Shown: positions 1 through 12,500, counted from the first letter of the stretch. The stretch is 64,000 bases of DNA from Gymnorhina tibicen (GCA_013399875.1 VXAZ01001066.1:4864-68863); one strand, 5' to 3'. A program made the numbers and translations. The notes: a model not told the origin generated them from the letters alone.

Positions 1-400
1 CGCCCGCCGACAGCATCGCGGGCCCAGCACGGAACTGACGCGCCGCGCCGGGCCGCGCTCCGCCGCGCGCCGCCGCCCAATCAGCGCCCGCCCCGCCCCG
101 CTCCACTGACCAATCAGCGCCCGCGCCGGCGTTTCGTAGACAGTGGGGCGTGGCGAGGGCGCGGCTACTGCAGACAGCGCGTCCCAGGTGTCACCGCCTG
201 CGGTGGGCGTGGTTATATGACGCAAACCCCGCCTATGGGGCGTGGCTAAACACGGCGGGCCTGAACAGTGTTACGCCCCCTTGCGGAGGGGAGGACCCGC
301 CCTCCTGCTCCTGCTCCGGCCCCACCGGGACGAGACGGGACGGGACGAGGAGCGGGACCGGGCGGGGAGAGTGCCAGGCTCTGGAGCTCTTGGGGGTAAC
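1..400. promoter_or_regulatory. CpG-island promoter with CCAAT and GC boxes
   Basis: The stretch is very rich in CpG. It carries two forward CCAAT boxes (77-81 and 110-114), each inside the same longer word CCAATCAGCGC, separated by a GC-box run (about 88-102). Three copies of GGGCGTGG, a KLF/Sp1-type word, follow at 146-153, 205-212 and 238-245. Paired NF-Y and Sp1-type sites are typical of a housekeeping promoter. No convincing coding exon starts here. It may serve a divergent gene to the left of the window, or be an upstream noncoding start for TRMT2B at 1088. The sequence alone does not decide the direction. Confidence 0.7.
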
Positions 401-949
401 CGCAGCAGCCAGGTTCACACAAGAACAGTTCACCCAAATGGTAGCAGGTGGGTGGGTGAGCCTCCTGGTCAAAGGATGTGTGGCAGCACATCCTTTTAGG
501 AATGGAATTTTAGGTGACATCAAAGGGTGACAGGTGAACACTTGGACAAGAGAACTCTTGGGGGTCTAGATAAACCACGTGTGACTCGGGAAATCTCCAG
601 CGCTGAAAATATTTCGTGATGGAGAGATTAAGTGAGCATGGGACCACGTGTGCTTGCCTGCTCCTTGCTTTTCCCTGAGCATCTGCTGGAGTCACTGCCT
701 GGGCTCAGCAGGCTGGCTGGGAGAGGCTATTCTTGCACTCCTGTCCATAAGACCACATGTACCCAACTGCACCCACCCTGCGAGCCGAGGTGACACGGCA
801 GCCGGACGTCCCTCCTGCTCTCTCGGCAGCCCTGAGTACCCCATCGGTGGTAGGTGGCACTGAGCTTTCAGCTGTCCCAGGCCAGCTCAGCGCAGCCACG
901 CGGTTGCTGTGACACTTCGCTACCCGTGTCCCATCCGCACAGGGGTGAA
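401..949. other. Noncoding stretch between two CpG-rich segments
   Basis: No exon with a recognisable protein match was found. Two E-boxes CACGTG occur at 576-581 and 645-650, both followed by TG, but two such sites are weak evidence. The stretch is either 5' untranslated/intronic sequence of TRMT2B or spacer between two promoters. Confidence 0.4.
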
Positions 950-1087
950 AGCTCAGCCCCTCCCCAGCGCCGCCCGGTTCCGCACCCGCCGGGGCTCCGC
1001 GGGCAGCCCGGGGCGGGGAGCGCGGGGCCGGGCACGGGGAGGTCCCTGGGCCGCCAGCACCGCCCGGCGCGGCGGCACGGCGGCTNC
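950..1087 (+). promoter_or_regulatory. CpG-rich 5' flank of TRMT2B
   Basis: A second short CpG-rich block lies directly before the TRMT2B start codon. It contains the only isolated ambiguous base of the window (N at 1086), two bases before the ATG. The TRMT2B reading frame is open leftwards through this block to an ATG at 854, so the start cannot be fixed by an in-frame stop. The ATG at 1088 is preferred because it begins a good mitochondrial presequence. Confidence 0.55.
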
Positions 1088-4000
1088 ATGGCCCTGTCCT
1101 GCGTGTTGGGGCCACCGCGCTGCCACCTCCGCCCTCCGCCGCTCGCCCTGCTCAGCCTGCCCGCTCGGCACCGCAGCCTGGTGACAACCACAGCACCAGC
1201 GTGGGAAGGGAAGAAAAAGGCCAGGGAGAGCTGTAGCCTGCCAGAGTCTTCCTGGGAGGAGAGGTAGGGCTTTTCCAAAACGACCAGGCTTTCTTTCAAA
1301 GCAGCGAGAACGTAAAGCTGTGAACGTGGTGGGTTGGGGGAGGGGGTTAGTTCCACCCAGTAGGAATAGAAGAGCCTGGGCTCGGCTCGTTTGCCTGGAG
1401 TCTGGCCTGGGGATGGGATAGTGGAGAAGAATGAAAAGTTCTGAGAGGAAAGGAGCAGGTAAGTTGCCATATTTGAAAGCAAAAAGGGATAGTCCATTTG
1501 ATTTGCAGTCCTGGACCTCAGAGTAGCTGGCACTGGGTGCTTTGGAAGCAGCTCCAAAAATCCTAGTAAGCAATAGCTGCAACTTATCCAGCTGCGGGGT
1601 TGTGTTCTGCATGGGCTCAGGGAGTCACTGATGAGTGCTTGAATCCTATCAGCCTCACTTCTTTTTTGGGGGTCTTTTTAGGGTATGTGTGTCTTTTTTT
1701 TTTTTTTTTCCAACCAGCTTTTATGTATTTTGTTCTGCTTTGGATATGAGTAGTGCCAAGATCTGAGGTTTATCTCTAAACTACTCCTGTGTGGGTGGCT
1801 GGGTCAGTGAGAGTGGGCAGCTTGAAATTCCCTGCCTGCTACACACAAACTGTGCATGTCACTGTGGTTCCCTGGGAGTCTGGGTGTTCACAGCCAGCCC
1901 TGGTGCAGAGCCCCCACCAGAACAGTCCTGCCCATGGAGTAGCTGACAGGGGTGTTATGCCGTAGGAATCAGGAGTCAAGTAGCTCTGGGCACTGCCTTG
2001 CTGTTGTGCTTTCCAGGTTAGCCAATGCAGTGACACCACTGTGGAGACTTCCCTACCAAGAGCAGCTGCAGGTAAGATGTGTTTACACAGACTTTTCTCT
2101 GCTGTGTTTCCCCAGCTGTCCCTCCTGTCCCCTTGAGCAACAGCCCTTAGCATCTTAATGCTGCAAACTGTTCAGACCCCATTTACTGCTGCTTTAATCC
2201 TGTTGTCGTGAAGGATAGAACTGAGAGGTTCTTCATGGTACAGAGGGTGGGCACTTGCACAGTGATCCTGTTCTCTGTGGGACTGCTCTGCTTCACTGGG
2301 GCTTCAGATTAAAGTGTTCCAGGCCAGCATTTGGGGACTATAGATACAGGATTTTTCTTTCTTCCTGTTTCTCCAAGCAGCTGTGGTTATGGAAAGGGCA
2401 GAGTTCCTCTGGGGCTATATTTTCACTTGCAGTTTTTCCTCCTATGGGACTCCCCAGAGGTGGGTGATGAAGAGCTGCCCACCATCCTGTGGTCCTGTGA
2501 GAGTGTTTCTGCCTTAGAACTCCTCTGCAGGTAAAGTATGAAAGCCAGAGGAAGATTTTGCAGACACTGGCATCTCGTCTTGAGGAGCTGGGCATAGATG
2601 CACAGAAACCTGGTGGGCTCTGCTGTCCTCTCCAGCCTGTAGTCCCTTCGGTGAGTGTCCCATGGAAAAGCTCTTCCCTCGGAGCCACGAACAGTCTCTC
2701 ACTCAACAACTCAGGAGTCTCATGGGGGGCATCAGTGTGTCTGTGTCTTGCTAACTTGTGCTTTGCAGCCTGTGACTGCCCAAGAGTGAAATAAGCCCAG
2801 TGCTTAGGAGCCCTTTTTTGTGCCCAAGGCCTCCCTGATAAACCTGTCACCTTTCTGTCACAGGGAGCCACTTCTTGTCCCCAAGGGGCAGTACTGGGGT
2901 TCTTGTGCACACACTCTGTTTCTGTGTTTTGCCCGTTCACATACATCTGCCCATGCTGGCAACAGAATAACCAGGCTGAGGTTTGGCTTTCCTCCACTGC
3001 TTCTTCTTTTCATCCAAGCCTTTACTTTTCCTTCTTTTCTTCCTCAGCCCATCATTAACGGCTACCGAAACAAATCGACTTTCTCTGTGAACCGAGGACC
3101 AGATGGGAACCCCAAAACTGTGGGGTTGTATGTAGGAACTGGCAGAGGTCAGTGCAGGGCAAGAAACTCATAGAAAACTGCTGGCATGGGCTGTGGAAAT
3201 GGGGAAAGGACTCTCCACAGTTTATCATGTCAGATGCTACAGTGGTTTACGTGCCCTGAACCAGAGCAATTAAATACCTGTTCATCTCTCTCCAGAAAGA
3301 AATATTGTCTGTGTGAAAGCCAACCATGTGGAGAACATACCCTCAAAACACAAACAAGTAGCCCAGGTAAATAGTCATGTCTGTCCCTTGACAGTGGAAT
3401 AGAGAGACTGCAATCAGTCTTAATTGGGAGAACACTGTAATTTTAATTATGCTGTGTTTTCAAGTCCATTTTCATGTTCTGAAAAGTTTCATGCCTGATT
3501 CTAGTTGGTGGATAAACACTTTTATAAAAACTCACACGTTAATATTACAGCCCCTAATTTGTCCCGAGTAATGAAGTTAATCAAGTGACAGTGAATTCCT
3601 GCCAATCTATTCAAATACTTAAGAATTGCAAATTGAAATCATTAAAATATGCTGTCTTTCAAGAGCCTGGTGGAAGGAGCTTTCACCCAGTGTACTGAAA
3701 TCAAAGAGAAAAAGCAGATCACAGTGGTGGAAGGGCTGCCTGTCTGGGGGGCTAAGAGCAGGGCAGTTGTCTTCATGGCACTAAAGGTGCCATTTCCCCT
3801 CCGCTCAGTGCTATCAGGAGTTCATCTGTCGCTCCCCCCTGGACTCCTGCATCCTCTTCCATGAAGGAGGACACTGGCGGGAGCTCGTGGTTCGTACCAC
3901 CAGCTGTGGCCACACCATGGCTATCATCACCTTCCACCCCCAGGAGCTGGGCCAGGTGAGCGCTTGGAGGACAGGGCGAGAGGCACAGCAGACATCCGGC

Positions 4001-7000
4001 TGAGCTGAGCCTGCTGGTGTGCTGCTGGGGAGAGGGCTCTAATCAGGTTACTTTTCCTTTCTCACTCTTGACAGGAGGCACTGGCTGCTCAGAAAGCATT
4101 GCTGAAGGAGTTCTTCACGTGTGGGCCTGGAGCAGTCTGTGCCTTGACCTCACTTTATTTCCAAGAGAGGTAAATGCCTCGACGGGGGGAATGAGTGGAA
4201 ACAAAACCACCTCCTTCTTCTACCCCCTCTCTGACCAAATTCAAATTCCACCAGTTTCAGGGAGTGCTGGAAGAGAATGACAGATGTTTGGATCCCTGTT
4301 GAAGACGTGGCTTTAGATGGCCCCATTTTTTATTTTTCCAGACTTGAAATATTTGAACACACTATGGCTCTACCTCATGGCAATTATGAGTCCGGGAAAC
4401 TTAAAGAAAAAACTTCCAGTGACTATCCCAAGAGAGTAAATCACATGAGCAGCAAAATAGGGGGAACAGACCTGAGGAATGCTGCCTTCTGCTAAGTCAT
4501 TTTAATCCTTTTAATGAAATTTAGGCTGTGCGAGTCCCAGATCCCTTACAAAGAATCAAAATTCTTTAATCTCGTTGAAAGGCTCACATGAAATATAAGT
4601 TGCTGGGGGGAAGAACCATCCTCCACTGCCCCTGAGCACCCTGGGAACAGAAACCAGCTCCTCTCTGCTGCCTTCTAACAGCTGTTTTTTGTGTGATCTG
4701 CCAGCACCATGACACGCTGCTCCCACGAGCAGTCCCCCTACCAGCTCCTCCACGGAGCACCGCACATCTTCGAAAAACTGCTCGGCCTGAAGTTCCGCAT
4801 CTCTCCGGATGCCTTTTTCCAAGTCAACACAGCTGGAGCAGAAGTTCTGTACCAGGCAGTCGGGGAGCTCTGCCAGGCCACTGGGGACACTGTCCTCCTT
4901 GACATCTGCTGTGGAACAGGTGGGTGCGTGGGCTCCCAGAGCTTTGCATTCCAGAACTGATCCTCGCTAGGTAAAGGCCTGTTTCTTCAGCATGAATGTA
5001 TGGAGTATTCTTGTTTCCCATGTTTCCAGGCACAATTGGTCTCTCTCTGGCTCACCGAGTGTCCAAGGTTATTGGTGTCGAGGTGGTGGAGAAGGCAATA
5101 GAGGATGCTGAGTGGAATGCAGCGTTCAATGGTGAGTTCAAACTCGCTGTGGCAAAAAGTTTCAAACTGAATGCTGAAAAATCGGAGTAGAAGTGAGCAG
5201 AAGGATCCTAACCAGTTACTTCACACAGCAAAGGGTGGTTCATGTTCTACCTCACTCTTGGTGACACTCAGTTCATGTGGTTGCTTTTTTTGTTTCACAG
5301 GGATCTCAAACTGTGAGTTTCACACTGGAAAGGCAGAGGCTGTGTTACCACAACTCCTGGCATCGTGGGAGGATGCCCGACCGCTTGTTGCTGTGGTGAA
5401 CCCCTCTCGGGCTGGCCTACGTGAGAGAAAATGCTATTTATTTTCATCTTGTAAACAGGGAGTTTACAATAAGTTCTGTGAGGCCTGTTACACTGGCTCC
5501 AAACCCTTTCCTTGCTTAGTCTCTAGTTTCTTGTTGCTGGCAGCAGCTAAAATCCCATAGAATCTGCTGTTTTCAGTGCCTTCATCATGCTTTCTCTTTA
5601 AAGCTGACAGCTCTAATACTTTTTCCATCTTTCACAGGCTCACACAATTATTTAGGAAAGAAGAGACCTCTGGAGGTCTGTGGTGCAATCTCCCAACTAT
5701 AGCAAGGCCAACTTCAGAGTTTTATAAAGTTGCATAGGGTTATAAAGCCTAGCTGAAGTTTCAGCGTGTCCAAGGGTGTATCCCCTCTCCTGAAAATGTT
5801 TTCCCTAATATATTTAGTCAGAACTTTTCCTTGCTGCCGTACATCTATTGCTTCTCATCCCCTTCTCATGCCCCTCTGAGAAGATTCTCAGTTGTCAGTA
5901 ATCCCCCGTGAGGTCCCTGAAGATAGCAAATGGATCCTTGCTTACCTTCTCTTCCCCAGGCTGAATAACCCCAGCCCTCAAACCGTCTCAGTGCTCTCCC
6001 CTGGACTCCCTCCAGTGTGTACTGGGAAGTCACACACTGGTCCTGGTGCCTAGATGCACTCTCACAAGTGTGTGTGGAAGGTTTTATGTGCCTTTGGTTA
6101 ATTAACCTTTTTTCTCCCATCCTCCATCCCCCTGGGAAGCAGAGGCATTTCTCCCACCGCTCGACCCTGCCAAATTAGCTAAGCTGTCAGCGGTGTGGGT
6201 TGCACCCGTGGCCTCCCGAGAGACTGCACCTGACACAGAACATGGCAAAATATGCATCTGTATCTTTGACAATCCTGTGATGCTGTGCAGTCGTTCCTTC
6301 TGGAGAGCTCAGGGTGGTGGTGGGTCCCTGGGAAAGCAGGGTGTCTGTTTTTGCAGATTACAGGGTTGTACGAGCCATCCGGAACTGCAGGTCCATCCGC
6401 AGGCTGCTCTACATCTCCTGCAAGCCAGAGGGCGAAGCCATGAGGAACTTCCTTGAGTGAGCACTCTCCTCCTTTCTGCTGACCTTAGTTACAGACCCTG
6501 TTAAGTCCAGACAAGGCATCAGTGAGGAAGAGAAAATAATGCAAACGCGGCACAATGACATTGTGCATCCTTCTCCAAAAACAAAGCACGTCTGGATGTG
6601 GGATACAGAATCCATCGGGTTTGCTGCAGGAAGGTTGGCTCCTAGACAAGAGAGTGAAGCCAGGGGGATTAGTCACCTGCTTAGAGGTTAATCACGTAGC
6701 TTTATCTGGTCAGCCTTTATCTGGGGTAGGCCCAGGTGATAAATCTGTCTGCAGGTAGCCATGAAGGCAGTGCAAAACCAAAAATAGGGTGTCTTTCAGC
6801 TGGCATAGCTTGTGAGAAAGGGAGCTTTAAACTTGCCACTGACTGTTCAGCTTGTCAGAGCTGGTTTGGGATTCAGTATTGATGGTTCCACACCTCAGCC
6901 AGTGTCAGCTGCAGACTCTGAGGAATGTTAGTCAAACACATGATACCTCCTTTGTGGATCCCCCTTGGATACCAGTGGTGGGAAGGCTTCTGCTGCTGGT

Positions 7001-7154
7001 CTAAAGGATGCTCTTTGCTGTCCACAGGCTGTGCTGCCCACCTGACCCACGGAAGAAGCTGGCAGGGGAGCCATTTGCCCCCATGTTGGCTATTCCTTTC
7101 GACATGTTTCCTCACACTGTGCATTGTGAGCTGGTGCTGCTGTTCACCCGCTGA
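1088..7154 (+). CDS. TRMT2B: TRMT2B, mitochondrial tRNA/rRNA (uracil-5-)-methyltransferase, 12 coding exons
   Basis: Exons: 1088-1263, 2017-2071, 2531-2650, 3048-3147, 3296-3366, 3809-3955, 4075-4169, 4705-4919, 5030-5131, 5301-5420, 6357-6456, 7028-7154. Joined they give 475 aa in one frame (human about 504). The family makes 5-methyluridine from S-adenosylmethionine; TRMT2B acts in mitochondria on tRNA position 54 and on 12S rRNA. Residues 1-39 have no acidic residue and four Arg (11, 15, 27, 29), as in a mitochondrial presequence. Residues 142-250 form the N-terminal part of the fold (GYRNKSTFSV, LDSC, HEGGHWREL). The SAM site LLDICCGTG begins near 319. NPSRAGLH (394-401) stands where bacterial relatives have DPPR. 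The catalytic Cys is C422 in YISCKP, and the general base is E468 in HCELVL near the C terminus. SCKP and NP-R, as I recall, fit TRMT2B better than TRMT2A (SCNP, DPPR). No break was seen. A polyadenylation signal follows at 7260. Confidence 0.93.
5655..6060 (-). mobile_element. Diverged CR1 LINE 3' fragment
   Basis: This lies in the TRMT2B intron between exons 5301-5420 and 6357-6456. In + orientation it reads as the reverse complement of a CR1 tail: 'gacctctggaggtct' near the left edge, then 'atcccctctcctgaaaatg', then 'ggctgaataaccccagccc' and 'ctcccctggactccctccag' at the right. These are standard landmarks of avian CR1 3' regions, here with many substitutions. The insertion is old and 5'-truncated. 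Confidence 0.75.
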
Positions 7155-7259
7155 CATGGAGGCAGGTATGAGCTCTGAGAGCTTGGGAAGCAACCTCCTG
7201 CTGTCCTGAAGAGCCAATGTAGTTAGGATTTTAACTTATTTTTCAGAAAGTTGTATAAA

Positions 7260-7265
7260 AATAAA
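7260..7265 (+). terminator. TRMT2B polyadenylation signal AATAAA
   Basis: A canonical AATAAA lies 106 bases after the TRMT2B stop codon and is followed by T/GT-rich sequence (7268-7295), as expected of a downstream element. It implies a very short 3' UTR. No transcript evidence is available. Confidence 0.6.
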
Positions 7266-8632
7266 TAATTTTGGTTTTTCTCTTACTTTGGGTTGCCTAG
7301 CAACACTGTTCTGTAAAGAACTACTTGGATTTCTGGGGTGAAAAGGTTCTCTGTAGCATTTCATCACCTTTCCTTCCCCTGCAACCCTTGGGCTGCTGGT
7401 TAAAGCAGCCCGGAAAATACTCTCTCCCTGTGTTGAGGAATATGCCCAGGGCCGGTAGCTCCGTGTTCGAGCTGCAAATCGTGCCCTGGATAGCGGGAAA
7501 TCGCTGGAGCCCCAGGCAAGGAGCCGCGAATGGGCGCTGACCTTGTGCCTAACAAAGGACACGGGGCTTCCAGCGCTGGCTGGGGGTGGGTGGCTTCTCA
7601 CCCACGGATTCTGCACGAAGCAATGAACACTGAGAAGACACCAAACTCTAATTTTCCACTGGTCAGAACTGTTGTGCAAAGGGTGGGAGATTTAGGATGG
7701 AAGAGTGTGAAAGCCCAGGGATTCCTTTGTTCCCTGCCCGGAGGAGGCACCAGCTGCAGCAGGGAGATTTTTCTATAAAACGAAATGAAGAGAACAGATT
7801 TCAGTGTCTCTCTTTCCACACCTGCCTCCCCCTTCTCCACTAATGATTGCTGATGCCTAAATATGAAGTGCCCTGTGAAAATGTCAGCAGCAATGTTTTT
7901 CCTCTTCGGGATGTTCTGCAATAGCTAATTAAATGTTTTCTTCTGTTTTGTATGCGTCCTGTCCTGCTCACAGTGTTGTTTTATTTCTGCAGCTCTTCCA
8001 GAGATGGAGCTGCTGTCATGGGGAGGGGAGTCTGAGTGAGCAGAGTTCCCTTGTGTTGTGTGAGTCTCAGAACGTTTCGGATCAAGGCTGATAAACTCCC
8101 AAGGAAACTGGGAGAGCTGCCTGTATTTTTCAGACTTTTAATTCCAGTCCTGAGCTTTGAATAATAACAACAACCAGTTCTCAAGCCATGGGGGCTCAAA
8201 ATACATGTGTTCAGGGCTTGAGAATTACTACACCATAAAGGGAGCGATGATGAGATTTCTGACAGGCATAGGAAGTGTCACTCTTGCACTATCCCACGAG
8301 TGTAGGTTTTTACACACTGTTGCAGCCTCTTGTTTTCATTTCATACCACAGGATGCAGTATTCCAGCAGTTCTGTTTTGTGTAATTATACCTTGGTTTCT
8401 CACTGCGAGATCTGAATAGATTTCTGCTAGGTTTTGGTCAAAAGGAAATTTGTTGCATTAATTTCAGGGGGAACAATGACTTTAAGTCAGAAAGTAACAG
8501 AGGATCATAAAACCTTTCCACTGGCCTCTGGAGAGCTGAACATACAGCACAGGTTTTATCTGCAGTGGGGGCGGGTGACACAAGTGGCCTCACCTTCCCT
8601 TTTGAGCACCAGGTTCCAGGAGAGCCACAGGG
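7266..8632. other. Intergenic DNA between TRMT2B and TMEM35A
   Basis: Nothing coding was recognised. Open frames here are short and unrelated to known proteins. CpG is slightly raised at about 7440-7580, without other promoter signs. Confidence 0.5.
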
Positions 8633-9013
8633 ACAAGATGTAGGAGAGTGGCTCGATGAGCAAGGCCATGGATCCCTCGAGGCCTTGTGCGAGCAAACCA
8701 AAGTCTATCTAAGGAGGCCTTACAGGCCGCAGAAAGTGCAAGCTACGCTGTCAGGACAAGCCTGAAGGACGCTGTGCCCTTGAAAGCTTAGGAAAGTACC
8801 GAGGAAGTGACTTGCAGCTGAAAGGATGCAGAAGATCCATGCAAAACAGGAACTGTATGGGGCAGGGAGATGAAGTTAAAAATAGCTTGGTATAAATGCC
8901 TTAAAAAGTGAGCACTGTACACAAGCAAGTGCTAGCACAAATAAACCAGAGCTTGTCTATCACTCATATTGAGTCGTGTCATGCTTCCCTCGCCGTAATT
9001 CCCAACAACAAGA
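8633..9013. repeat. Target-site duplication pair ACAAGA flanking the solo LTR
   Basis: Direct copies at 8633-8638 and 9008-9013 bound the LTR exactly at its TG and CA ends. They mark the empty pre-insertion site, a single ACAAGA, to be looked for in related birds. Confidence 0.85.
8639..9007 (+). mobile_element. Solo LTR of an endogenous retrovirus with 6-bp target duplication
   Basis: The 369-bp element begins TGTAGG and ends CCAACA, giving the TGT...ACA ends of retroviral LTRs. It is flanked by an exact 6-bp direct repeat ACAAGA (8633-8638 and 9008-9013). Inside are a TATA box, TATAAA, at 8891-8896 and a polyadenylation signal, AATAAA, at 8940-8945, in the order expected for U3-R-U5 on the + strand. 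No gag, pol or env sequence and no second LTR lie nearby, so this is what remains after LTR-LTR recombination. A 6-bp duplication fits alpha/betaretrovirus-like (class II) elements. The intact duplication and ends suggest a fairly recent insertion. The family name cannot be given without a repeat library. Confidence 0.85.
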
Positions 9014-9510
9014 CATTTCTTTTTCTTTCCTGGCACAAATAAATGAAGCAATATGTTGTTTGCTGTGTATGAGCATCTGAATACCTGAAACTGAAAGCTC
9101 TCTGTGTACAAGAGACCCCTGCCCACTTCTCCTCCAGAGCACATTAGTCCTGTGCCCTCTGCTAACATGTCCTTGTTTTCCCCCTAATGAGCAACTGTGC
9201 TCTGCCTTTGGCTGCCATCCCACATCCCTAGAATTGACTCCGTTTCGGCTTCCTGTAGGCGACTTATGGAACACGCAAGGAAACAAGAGGATGAGCTCCT
9301 CTTGCGCTCCAGTGCTGGAGCTGCCTGGCTCTGGCTGCAGGGCTTTAGGACCCAGGGGTTGCTGAGTGGCGGAGGCTGAATCCCCTCCCGCTGTCATCCT
9401 CCTGCCTCTGCAGCTTTATTCCTACAGCCTTCAATGGTGACGGACTCCCTCCCACCCGGGCTGGCAGCCAGAGCCACAAGGCCTCGCTAGGACCGGATCC
9501 CTGCGGCTCT
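9014..9510 (+). promoter_or_regulatory. 5' flank and probable 5' UTR of TMEM35A
   Basis: GC content rises from about 9290 towards the ATG at 9511. No TATA box or strong CpG island was seen. The transcript probably starts within about 150-200 bases of the ATG, but the start site cannot be placed. Confidence 0.4.
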
Positions 9511-12500
9511 ATGGCATCTCCCAGGACCATCACCATCGTCGCCCTCTCGGTGGCCCTGGGGCTCTTCTTCGTCTTTATGGGGACCATCAAACTGACCCCC
9601 CGGCTCAGCAGGGATGCCTACAATGAGATGGTGAGTGGGGCAGCACGGAGGGAGGCGCTTTAGGGCTCTCCTGCCTTGCGGCAGGAGCGGTGGGGGACGC
9701 AGGGGGTGACTGCCCCGGAGCCCCGAGCGAGGGGCAGGAGAGGGAAGAAGCTTATCTGACTCCTTACTTGATAGACATGGAGAGAAGCCAATAATACGCA
9801 GCGCCCAGGATATCCTGGCAGCCCTCGCCTGGGCTCCAGCTGAGCCTACCCGTGGAGAAACCTCCGGTGGATAAGGATGGGGAAGGGAGACAAAGGAGGA
9901 TGGGGTAGCACAGCGCACACAGCCTGCAAAAGATGGGGACACAAGGGTCTCTAAAAGCAAGGCCTGCAGAAGTGCCACACATGCAGCAGGCAGGGACAGC
10001 TGACCCCCGAGGGGAAACCTATCCACTGGACGGGGGGTAGGAAAACAGATGCCTGCTTTGGCAGATGTTCATCCACAAAATTCGATGCTTTAAAGCAAAG
10101 ATAATGATACCGACTTTCCCTAACTCACCAGACTTGTGCAGGGATTAATTAATGATTGTGGAATGCTTTGAGATTCTTAGCTGGCAGAGGAAGGTATTAT
10201 TAATAGCCTTCTTATTATTCTCTTTGGCCTGGGAAATGAGCCTAAGAGTAAAGGGGTGAGGAGAGGACGGAGAAGTCACTGTGTGCATTTCTCACCTGGT
10301 TTATGCTCCTTTCTGCTCAGGGCCAGCCCTGCTGCAGAGCTTTGCGAGCTGCAGGCAGGTGGGGGACTGGCTGCCACATTTTGCTTCCTCATCTGTGTTT
10401 ATTTATTCTCCCGCCCCCCCCTCCCCCCACCTCCCCAGTTATTTATTGTGGTGGTTGAAAAGATTGGCATAACTTTTGTGCCCCTAAAAAAATAGTGCTG
10501 GAAGTTTCCAGCGCATTCTGTTCTCTCCCTTTGCTCCACCTGCCCAGCTGCTTTTCCTTAGCTCTCAAATAACATCTGAATTGCAGTGCCTGGTCTGCAG
10601 CCCAGCACGGGGATCTCACAGAGGAAAATCCCCAAGAATTAACTCATGGGCAGGAGACACACGAGGTAAAACCCCTAATAAACAAAGCTCTTCAGCTTCT
10701 GCTACAGGAAAAAAAAAAAAGCACAGAGGCTTTAAGAGCATTGCAAAATGCTTGCTCTGTAAAATATTTCACTTCTGTGTCCCTTTCTGCTTTACCAAGA
10801 GTCAGGCCTACAGCTAGGAAGGATCTCTGGTTTTATAAGGAGAAAGCAGGTATTACACAGCACCATTATTCTTCATAGTCCATATTGTTACATATTCATG
10901 GCTCATTAGGCTCTCCTGCCTTTGCTGTGCTACATACTGTGGTGGTCTGGCAGGTCATGCAGACAATTAGGAAAAACCTGACCTTGCTAATCCATAAGGA
11001 TGGCTTTTTGCCCCCAGCAAACAGAGAACCTCTGTTATCTACCTAAGCCACCAAACTTGCAGTTTTTCATTCAGCAAAAAACACATTAGCTTGTCTATTA
11101 AAATACCTAAAATAGCAGCGTACTCTAGGACATGCTTATAGTACATTTCTTTAAAATGTTGTATTTTTCACAACTTTTTAAAAATACTCTGCTCTGAGGT
11201 TTTAGTCACCGGTGGTTTAAAATACATCCTTACAATGTATTGTAAGCAAACACTCGGAGTAAATGTGTGGTGAGATCTTCAATTATTTTGTAGCAAAAAT
11301 GACAATGCTGGATATTTTTTAGCCACGTGTGAAACATCAGATCCTCTCAGAAGGAAGCATCAAAATCTACAGAGACGTGGGAAAGTTCTCTATGCCTGTA
11401 ATGTAGGTTTCCAAAATTGTATGGAAGTAAATTCACAGTCTGATCAGTGCCTGTGAGAGCTGAACAATCCTGTACCTCCTGTACAAATGGAGATTTGGCT
11501 TCCATTTCTCTCATGCTGATTAGAAAACAGAGAACACATTGGCAAGAATGTCTTCAGGAATATTATACTCAAGTGTAAGTGGAAAAAATGTCATTGTGTC
11601 ACAAAACTAGGAGCCTTGTTAAAAAAAAAAAAATATATAAAAGGAAATACTTGATTGTAAAACAAAAAAAGAAAAAAAAACCCAAAGAAAACAGTAAGGC
11701 CACCAGCACCTAATGTTCAAATGCAAGAGCCTGGACATGTGTAAGGACAGGGGTTGTTTCTTTTCCCCCAAAAATGAGGCAGCTGTATAAGAAGGCTGAG
11801 TCTTGCAACTTACACTGCTTCTAAATCCAGCATAAACCAGGGAGCAAATAATGTCAAATAACAGCTTGCTGTCACTTGAGGAAAAAAAGGATCATAAAGA
11901 TATGTAAGCACAGGACAGGACTGGTGAATCTCAGCTTTGATGTATAGTCCCACCCTAAGATTGCACTGCCCATGAACACTACTCTAAGTTGTTTTGGGAT
12001 ATTGTAAGCTGCTTTGGGGTAGAAAGAGACTTTTGCTCTGCCTTGGCTTTGCAGGGATTGCGTGTATTAGTCAATTTTGAAGGACAAGCTACTCTTAGAG
12101 AGAGGTTTGTGTGTTTGTTTGTTTGTTTTAACAACATGGTCCTGCACTGCTAATTCTAGCAATCAGAACCTCAGATTTCGGGGTAAGGTACATCTGGCCA
12201 GGTTGTAGTTCCAAAGATGGATGCGAGGTTGCAGAACTGTTTTCCAGCGAGGAGACAACGTCTTATAAAGGGGGAATTGCAGACTGATGGTTTAATATCC
12301 CCCCAAACAGAAGCTTTACAGATTGGGTATTGTGCCAGAGGGGTCTGTGATGATCGAAATGATTTTTAGGTCATGTTGCACATCAATCTGTTTCAATAGA
12401 AGTCACCTTTGCCTTCACTTTCTCACATGATGTCCTTGGCTGCTTGATTCCAGAAACGAGCATACAAAAGCTACGTGCGGGCCCTGCCCATGCTCAAGAA

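Noticed and set aside
1088..7154. Assignment as TRMT2A instead of TRMT2B
   Set aside because: The mitochondrial-type presequence, the NP-R and SCKP motifs, the C terminus and the TMEM35A/CENPI/DRP2 neighbourhood all fit TRMT2B.
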